In this document: positions 4,713 to 9,521 of the stretch, piece by piece
Layout: each line of letters starts with the position of its first letter
Position numbering within the stretch: position 1 is the stretch's first letter
Made by a program: the position numbers and the translations under genes
Notes under the pieces: model-generated
Databases searched by the model: none
What the model saw: the letters and a program-made list of their open reading frames with translations, nothing else
What the model was told of the DNA's origin: nothing
NCBI GenBank assembly: GCA_026706425.1
Contig: JAPOYW010000582.1
Coordinates: 1 to 9,521 of the forward strand
DNA: 9,521 nucleotides
DNA from: Gammaproteobacteria bacterium
GTDB lineage: Bacteria; Pseudomonadota; Gammaproteobacteria; Pseudomonadales; Azotimanducaceae
Direction: 5' to 3'

Positions 4713-7497
4713 CTACGTGTCCACGACATTCGAGGAACTGACTTCGCCGGAGGGCGAGCGGTACCCGCCGTTTCGCTGGCAGACACGGCTCCTGCGGCGT
4801 CTGCTCGACGCCGAACTACCCCGCGTTGTGGACATCCCGACCGGCCTCGGGAAGACATCGGTGATGGCGCTGTGGCTGATCGCCCTCGGCGAAGGCGCCC
4901 CCGTGCCGCGACGGCTCGTCTACGTTGTGGACCGGCGGGCGGTGGTAGACCAAGCAACACGGTTCGCGCAGCGGCTGCGCGAGAACATGCCCCGCGAGCT
5001 TGAAGCAAAACTGGGGCTCGATGCGGACGCGGGTCTACCCATCTCAACCCTGCGCGGAGGATTTGCGGACAACCGGGACTGGCTGGAGGATCCCTCGAAA
5101 CCCGCCATCGTCGTCGGGACCGTCGACATGATCGGCTCTCGGCTCCTGTTCGAGGGCTACGGCGTGTCGAGGGGAATGCGCCCGTACCATGCCGGGCTTC
5201 TCGGCGTCGATACGCTGGTTCTGCTAGATGAAGCCCATCTATGCCTGCCGTTCGAAGCCCTGTTGCGCCAAATCGAACTAGGCGGCAACGGCAAGCTCGG
5301 TCCGTTGGGGAACACCGATTGGGTCATGCCACGCTTCCGCCTGATGTCCCTTTCCGCCACCGGTAGGGACGACGTTCCGGAGGCGTCGCCCGGCGCCGCG
5401 TTCCGACTGGAACCCGAAGATCGCGAGGAGCCGGTTCGACAACGCCTGACGGCGCACAAACGGCTGAAGGTGACGGAACTGAACGTCGGGACGAGTCTCC
5501 CCGAATCCCTCGCCGATCGTGCCATCGAGGTCGGATGCGACGCACCCTTCTCGCGAGTGCTGGTGTACTGCAACCGGCGAACGGATGCCGTTCGGGTCAA
5601 GGAACTAATCGACCGGGAGTGCCGGAGACGGAACAAGGCCGGACAACTCCCCGGCAAGCATGTCGTGGAGCTTCTGGTAGGCGAACGCCGGGTTTGGGAA
5701 CGGGCCACCCTGGAGACCTGGCTCGACACCCACGGATTCCTCGGCGCTGCCGACAAACGCCCGATCACGCCCACCTTCCTGATCGCCACCTCCGCCGGGG
5801 AGGTAGGCGTAGACCTGAACGCGGATCACATGATCTGCGACCTCGTTGCTTGTGAACGCATGGTACAGCGGCTCGGGCGGGTTAATCGGCGCGGCGGGAA
5901 GGATCGGCGAGCCATGATCGATGTGCTTGCTCCTCGCCCAGAGCGCCAGGACAAGACGGCAAAGGATCCGCAGGGGAGTCCGGACTTCGAAACAATGCTG
6001 GCCCCACTCTTCCAGCTGCCGAATGGCGTAGATGGTCGTCGTGATGCAAGTCCCGCCGCGATCATTGAAATGAGGGCGGAGTGGCCAGATGTCGTGCGGG
6101 CCGCAACCACCCCGGCGCCGCTGTATCCCGAACTGACCCGCCCGTTGCTCGACGCGTGGTCCATGACATCGCTGAGGCACCATGAAGGACGACCGGAGAT
6201 CGCGCCATGGCTGCGCGGGTGGGAGCAGGACGATGAACCGCAGACCAGCGTCGTCTGGCGCAAGTACCTTCCTGCTGTGCACGCCGACGGCGAAACGACA
6301 GTTTCTCCCGCCATGGTCGAGGACTACTTCCGAGTGGCGCCGGTAAATGCAACCGAAAGGCTCGATGCCGATTCGAACCGCGTGTTCGACTGGATGTTGA
6401 AGCGGACCTTGGCGTTCGTAAAGCGTGTCGAGGGAGACGATCTTGCGATGGAGGATGACGAGGTCGTCATCATGCTCATCGACCGCGCGGGCGATCTTCG
6501 CGGGCATCTGTCGCTGCGCGACCTCCGACGCCTAGCGGCACCCGCGAAGAGCTTGCACAAAAACGATCTGCGGCAACGAGACCGGGATAAGAGGGAATGG
6601 CGTGAACGCCGCATGCCGGGAGCAACCCTCGTCGTCGACTGCAGACTCTGTGGCCTACGAGACGGCATGTTGGACGACAAATGCGACAGCCCAGCAGCCG
6701 CAGCGGACGCAGACCATGTCTGGAGCGGTGAGAGAGACCCGTCAGGAGACGGTACCCGCCCTCTCATCCGATTTCTTGTCGAGAGAGTCGATCGCGGCGA
6801 ATATGACGAAGGTCTCGCCACCCCCAGGCATGCCGACTGGCGCCACGTCCGTACTTTCGAGACGCGTATGGATGCCGCAGGTGCGCCGAGCAGCGGCTTC
6901 GCCGTCTTCAAGTGGCCCGACGATGCTACCGACGAAGACTCGCGCTCTATCCTTTCCGAGCCGCAATCCCTACGCGAACATGCGGATCAGGTTGCCGACT
7001 ACGCCGGCGTATTGGCACAACGTCTCGGACTGCCTCGTGAAGAAGCCGTCGCGATGGTTGCGGCCGCCCGCCTGCATGACAACGGGAAAGCGGCAGAACG
7101 CTGGCAGAACGCGATGAATGCACCGCCGAACGGTCGTCCCTATGCAAAGACCACTGGCGGTGGTAATCCCCGGCTGCTGGAAGGCTACCGCCACGAGTTC
7201 GGATCCCTGCTGAAGGCGGGAGAGTTGGAGCTTCCGAGCAATACGCGCGATCTGATCCTCCACCTGATCGCGGCACACCACGGCAACGCGCGACCGACGA
7301 TCCCCTGGGCGGGCTGCGAGCTTGGTCCGCCCTCGCTGCTTGAGTCCAAGGCCGGCGATGCGGCGATGCGATTCGCGCGATTGCAGAAGCGGTACGGCCC
7401 CTGGGGATTGGCGTGGCTAGAGGCTATCGTTCGAGCGGCCGATCAGAGTGCGTCCAGAGCATGGTCGAATCGTCGCAAGGAAAGCCGCAGTGGCTAA
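4699..7497 (+). CDS. cas3: Type I-G CRISPR-associated helicase/nuclease Cas3
   Basis: A 932-residue Cas3 that unwinds and degrades target DNA recruited by the Cascade-like complex. The helicase comes first: P-x-W-Q-like PPFRWQ (23-28), Walker A PTGLGKT (47-53), DEAH 177-180, SAT 219-221, ATSAGEVGVDL (363-373) and motif VI QRLGRVNRRG (390-399). A linker with DCRLCGLRDG (647-656) follows. The HD nuclease is C-terminal: H761, H793-D794-x-GK, H832 in HEFGSL, H860-H861 in AAHHG and D915 in RAADQS, so the metal-binding residues look complete. Helicase-then-HD order is the mark of type I-G (I-U, GSU0051-like) Cas3 and is reversed from most type I systems. The gene overlaps hicA by 14 bp and the next subunit by 8 bp. 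C648, C651 and C662 form a C-x2-C-x10-C array in the linker, of unclear meaning. Confidence 0.95.
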   Translation: MTMVDYVSTTFEELTSPEGERYPPFRWQTRLLRRLLDAELPRVVDIPTGLGKTSVMALWLIALGEGAPVPRRLVYVVDRRAVVDQATRFAQRLRENMPRELEAKLGLDADAGLPISTLRGGFADNRDWLEDPSKPAIVVGTVDMIGSRLLFEGYGVSRGMRPYHAGLLGVDTLVLLDEAHLCLPFEALLRQIELGGNGKLGPLGNTDWVMPRFRLMSLSATGRDDVPEASPGAAFRLEPEDREEPVRQRLTAHKRLKVTELNVGTSLPESLADRAIEVGCDAPFSRVLVYCNRRTDAVRVKELIDRECRRRNKAGQLPGKHVVELLVGERRVWERATLETWLDTHGFLGAADKRPITPTFLIATSAGEVGVDLNADHMICDLVACERMVQRLGRVNRRGGKDRRAMIDVLAPRPERQDKTAKDPQGSPDFETMLAPLFQLPNGVDGRRDASPAAIIEMRAEWPDVVRAATTPAPLYPELTRPLLDAWSMTSLRHHEGRPEIAPWLRGWEQDDEPQTSVVWRKYLPAVHADGETTVSPAMVEDYFRVAPVNATERLDADSNRVFDWMLKRTLAFVKRVEGDDLAMEDDEVVIMLIDRAGDLRGHLSLRDLRRLAAPAKSLHKNDLRQRDRDKREWRERRMPGATLVVDCRLCGLRDGMLDDKCDSPAAAADADHVWSGERDPSGDGTRPLIRFLVERVDRGEYDEGLATPRHADWRHVRTFETRMDAAGAPSSGFAVFKWPDDATDEDSRSILSEPQSLREHADQVADYAGVLAQRLGLPREEAVAMVAAARLHDNGKAAERWQNAMNAPPNGRPYAKTTGGGNPRLLEGYRHEFGSLLKAGELELPSNTRDLILHLIAAHHGNARPTIPWAGCELGPPSLLESKAGDAAMRFARLQKRYGPWGLAWLEAIVRAADQSASRAWSNRRKESRSG
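7477..7482 (+). promoter_or_regulatory. Ribosome binding site of the Csb3/Csx14-type gene
   Basis: AAGGAA, 7 nt before the GTG at 7490 and inside the end of cas3. It sets the start of the downstream gene at 7490 rather than the earlier in-frame GTG at 7448. Confidence 0.6.
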
Positions 7498-8380
7498 GTC
7501 CAGCATCCCCGTGGATCTGCTCAATCCGGGCCAAGTGTTCGCTTGCCTCGGTATCCTTGAGGTTGCCGACATGCTGCTGGCTGACCCCACAGCGTCATTC
7601 GACTGGACCGAGGGTTGGCGGACGAGGTTCCACATCGCGACGGCGGACGACCTGGAACCCGTCCAACGTGTCTTGCGGTTCCTAGAAGAAGCCCAGGTGG
7701 TTACCCGTGCACCGGCGCAGTCGCCGAATCTCCAGCGCTGGAAGGCTAGCTGGGGCCCGGTGCCAGCCGTTGATCGACCGGGGCGTCCGTTCCCGTTTCC
7801 CGATCCAGACTCCCCCGCCACGCTTCCGGTCGTGCTTCGAGATGACGACGACAACGAGGTCGCACTCGACTATTGGGGTGACGCCACCAGACGGGACAAC
7901 GTCAAGTTCTGGGCGGGAGCAGCTGGGTACCCGGGTGCGGCTATCGTGTCTAATGCTCTCGAGATCGTGCGGGGAAAGACCAGCCAGTACGCTAGGGATC
8001 CGTTTGCGTTGTCCGGCCCTCAGAGCAGCAGCTTTCGTTTCGATTGGCGGCGAGACTACATCCCCGTCCAAGACGGATTCTCCCCGAACCGCCACGGCAA
8101 GAGTATTCAGATGGTCGGCTTTCCCTTGGTTGAGATCCTTGCGGCCATCGGTGTGACGAACGCTCGTCCAAGTCGGATGACCAAGCTCAAGTACCGGTAC
8201 GGCGTACTTGGCGTGGGCCGGGGCGATCTGTTGCTGGATCCCATTTTCCACCGCATTGCGCTCGGAGGCGAGTCCGCGCCAGTCCCGGGTCGGCCATTTC
8301 GCCGGTTCCTCATGAATCTGGACTGGCCGGGACAGGAAGACCAAGCACGGTGCATTACCGAAGTTAACGAAGAGGAATAG
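7490..8380 (+). CDS. Type I-G CRISPR effector subunit, Csb3/Csx14 type (Cas8u-like)
   Basis: A 296-residue protein starting at GTG 7490. The N-terminus SIPVDLLNPGQVFACLGILE (5-24) carries the NPGQ-x-FAC-x-G-x-LE signature of the small extra subunit found between cas3 and csb1 in type I-G loci. Later conserved-looking segments are FPFPDPDSPATLPVVL (about 101-116), YWGDATRRDNVKFWAG (about 127-143), PQSSSFRFDWRRDYIP (about 175-190) and PLVEILAAIGVTNARP. I place it by this signature and by position, which matches GSU0052 in the cas3, GSU0052, csb1, csb2 order. Nomenclature for this subunit is unsettled (Csb3, Csx14, Cas8u), so no symbol is given. By analogy it is the large-subunit equivalent or an accessory subunit of the crRNA complex. 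Its start overlaps the cas3 stop by 8 bp, and csb1 begins 3 bp after its stop. Confidence 0.85.
   Translation: MAKSSIPVDLLNPGQVFACLGILEVADMLLADPTASFDWTEGWRTRFHIATADDLEPVQRVLRFLEEAQVVTRAPAQSPNLQRWKASWGPVPAVDRPGRPFPFPDPDSPATLPVVLRDDDDNEVALDYWGDATRRDNVKFWAGAAGYPGAAIVSNALEIVRGKTSQYARDPFALSGPQSSSFRFDWRRDYIPVQDGFSPNRHGKSIQMVGFPLVEILAAIGVTNARPSRMTKLKYRYGVLGVGRGDLLLDPIFHRIALGGESAPVPGRPFRRFLMNLDWPGQEDQARCITEVNEEE
8371..8376 (+). promoter_or_regulatory. Ribosome binding site of csb1
   Basis: AGAGGA, 7 nt before the csb1 ATG at 8384, within the last codons of the preceding gene. It fixes the csb1 start. Confidence 0.6.
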
Positions 8381-8383
8381 TGA

Positions 8384-9421
8384 ATGACCACGGATCTTTC
8401 AAAAGGTGACATCGACGCCTTCGCCGACGACCCGGACGGCCCGGTCGCATTGCATCTGCGCCAGCCTCTCCTGCCGGTCGAAGGTTCCGGTTCGGTTGTG
8501 TTCCCGCCGACCTATGCGGACATTGGATACAACATCGACGAGCTGTCCGATGGGACCAAACTCGCGACCATCGACAGTGTAGGTTCCCAGGCAAATCGCA
8601 TGGAACCCGCGTTCATGGCTGCGGGACCGGGACTGCCCGAGAATCCCCGTTCGCACCTCGTCCCGCAGATCGAGATTGCGTACGGCAACGAGAAGACTGT
8701 GTCTATCCTCGAAACCGGCCACACGGGGCTCAAACAACTGGCGCACGATGCCTTCCGCGCATTCCTTGACCGCGATGATGTTGCTCCGCTGGCAAAGCTC
8801 GCGCCCACGTCGTTGGTTTTCGGCGTCTGGGACTCTCGCGATACGCAAGCCAAGCTGCCGCGAATCGTCCAATCCACGATTCGCGCCGAAGATGTTGATG
8901 TGCTCACCCGCTCGGCGCAGTACGAACCGCCTGTGGACTACGCGGAGCTCGACGTGTTCTCCGAATCCGACAAGGAAAAGCAGCAAGGCGATCCCAAGAG
9001 CCCGCTTGCCAAGCGTGGATTCGTCCATGTCCCTGCGGTGAAAACCCATGGCGGCGTGATCGCGCGGGGGCCGATTCGTCGCGACATCGTCGTCAACCTG
9101 GTCGCGTTGCGACGGCTGAATGGCGAAAACGGACAAGCCCTGCGGCGCTATATTCTCGCGCTGGCTCTCGTGGCCGCCACGGCACCGTTGGATGGATTCC
9201 TCCGCGCAGGGTGCCTCCTAACGGTCGACCCGGAGAATCCCGGTACGTGGCAGGTGGTGGGGCGCAACGGCAAGCGGGGGTCCGTCGGTCTCGACGAAAA
9301 GGCTGCGTTAGATTACGCACGCGCCGCTGCCGAAGCATTTGGCGTGGGCAGTGGCCAGCGTGTGGCATTCGAGAAGAATCTCGCCAAGGCCGATACGAAG
9401 GCCAAGACCAGGGAGCAGTGA
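8384..9421 (+). CDS. csb1: Type I-G CRISPR RAMP protein Csb1 (Cas7, backbone subunit)
   Basis: A 345-residue GSU0053-family protein, the Cas7 backbone that coats the crRNA spacer in the type I-G complex. The family signatures are clear: FPPTYA (40-45), YNIDELSDG (49-57), the IDSVGSQANRMEP block (63-75), GHTGLKQLAHDAFRAF (112-127), the LVFGVWDSRDTQAKLPR block (144-160) that leads to a STIRAEDV segment, and KRGFVHVPA later on. The C-terminal RRDIVVNLVALRRL and YILALALVAATAPLDGFLRAGC helices are also typical. Length is normal for the family, with no sign of truncation. The start is set by AGAGGA 7 nt upstream. Its TGA shares one base with the csb2 ATG, so the two are translationally coupled and should be made in fixed ratio. 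Confidence 0.95.
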   Translation: MTTDLSKGDIDAFADDPDGPVALHLRQPLLPVEGSGSVVFPPTYADIGYNIDELSDGTKLATIDSVGSQANRMEPAFMAAGPGLPENPRSHLVPQIEIAYGNEKTVSILETGHTGLKQLAHDAFRAFLDRDDVAPLAKLAPTSLVFGVWDSRDTQAKLPRIVQSTIRAEDVDVLTRSAQYEPPVDYAELDVFSESDKEKQQGDPKSPLAKRGFVHVPAVKTHGGVIARGPIRRDIVVNLVALRRLNGENGQALRRYILALALVAATAPLDGFLRAGCLLTVDPENPGTWQVVGRNGKRGSVGLDEKAALDYARAAAEAFGVGSGQRVAFEKNLAKADTKAKTREQ

Positions 9422-9521
9422 TGGGCCGGTCACTGCTGATCGCCGTCCGGTTTCATCAAGGCCGCTACCACGGTCAAGGCGACCGATTCGACTCACAAGG
9501 CGGCTGGCCACCCTCTCCCCC
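9421..9521 (+). CDS. csb2: Type I-G Csb2 (Cas5-Cas6 fusion), 5' end only
   Basis: The first 33 codons of a gene that runs off the right edge. MGRSLLIAVRF is the first strand of a RAMP fold. It is followed by the GSU0054-family mark H-x-GRYHG-x-GD (residues 12-21) and a WPPSP motif (29-33) after a short insertion (RFDSQGG). In complete proteins this family joins a Cas5-like part, which caps the crRNA 5' handle, to a Cas6-like part that processes the pre-crRNA. Only the N-terminal Cas5-like start is visible here. AGGGAG at 9410-9415, 5 nt before the ATG, is a good ribosome binding site, and the start overlaps the csb1 stop by one base. Confidence 0.88.
   Translation, partial: MGRSLLIAVRFHQGRYHGQGDRFDSQGGWPPSP

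Noticed and set aside
5605..6507. 300-codon minus-strand frame inside cas3
   Set aside because: Antisense shadow of a gene with all helicase motifs; no own start signals or domain.
1..9521. CRISPR array
   Set aside because: No regularly spaced 28-37 bp direct repeats seen anywhere; the array is expected outside the window near the adaptation genes.
1..9521. Insertion sequences, tRNA or rRNA genes
   Set aside because: No transposase motifs, terminal inverted repeats or tRNA-like cloverleaf found by eye; the hicB duplication has no transposon-like ends.

Overview
The window is a GC-rich bacterial accessory (defence) region. It holds the first part of a type I-G (formerly I-U) CRISPR-Cas effector operon, and upstream of it a cluster of toxin-antitoxin, regulatory and ATPase/nuclease genes. 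Strong G/C preference at third codon positions, several non-ATG starts (GTG, TTG) and short gene overlaps fit a high-GC bacterium such as a proteobacterium or acidobacterium. The sequence gives no firmer taxonomic marker.

Left edge (1-312, minus strand): two overlapping genes of unknown function, a 47-residue ORF with a good Shine-Dalgarno and the start of a second gene that runs off the window. They are divergent from a 537-residue AAA-type ATPase with a C-terminal PD-(D/E)XK nuclease-like domain (397-2010).

Middle (2018-4712): a HicB antitoxin copy truncated to its 65-residue N-terminal domain (2018-2215), a WYL-domain transcriptional regulator (2254-3225), a 49-residue putative two-helix membrane protein (3272-3421), a decayed 5' end of a second, different cas3 that keeps its own ribosome binding site (3483 to about 3626), a full-length hicB (3775-4161) and a hicA toxin (4434-4712). 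The truncated and full hicB genes share about 195 bp of roughly 87% identity as direct repeats and bracket the WYL gene, the small membrane gene and the cas3 remnant.

Right part (4699-9521): cas3 with an N-terminal helicase and C-terminal HD nuclease, a Csb3/Csx14-type subunit, csb1 (Cas7) and the first 33 codons of csb2 (Cas5-Cas6 fusion). The genes overlap or nearly abut, so they form one operon. This order matches the cas3/subunit/csb1/csb2 order of type I-G loci. Adaptation genes (cas4-cas1, cas2) and a CRISPR array are not in the window and would be expected downstream.

The most interesting feature is the junction of the HicBA module with the CRISPR operon. The hicA stop lies inside the cas3 start region, and the cas3 Shine-Dalgarno lies within hicA. 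Toxin and effector nuclease should therefore be co-transcribed and translationally coupled. With the WYL regulator and the cas3 relic upstream, this suggests a CRISPR locus that was rearranged around, or is guarded by, a toxin-antitoxin module.
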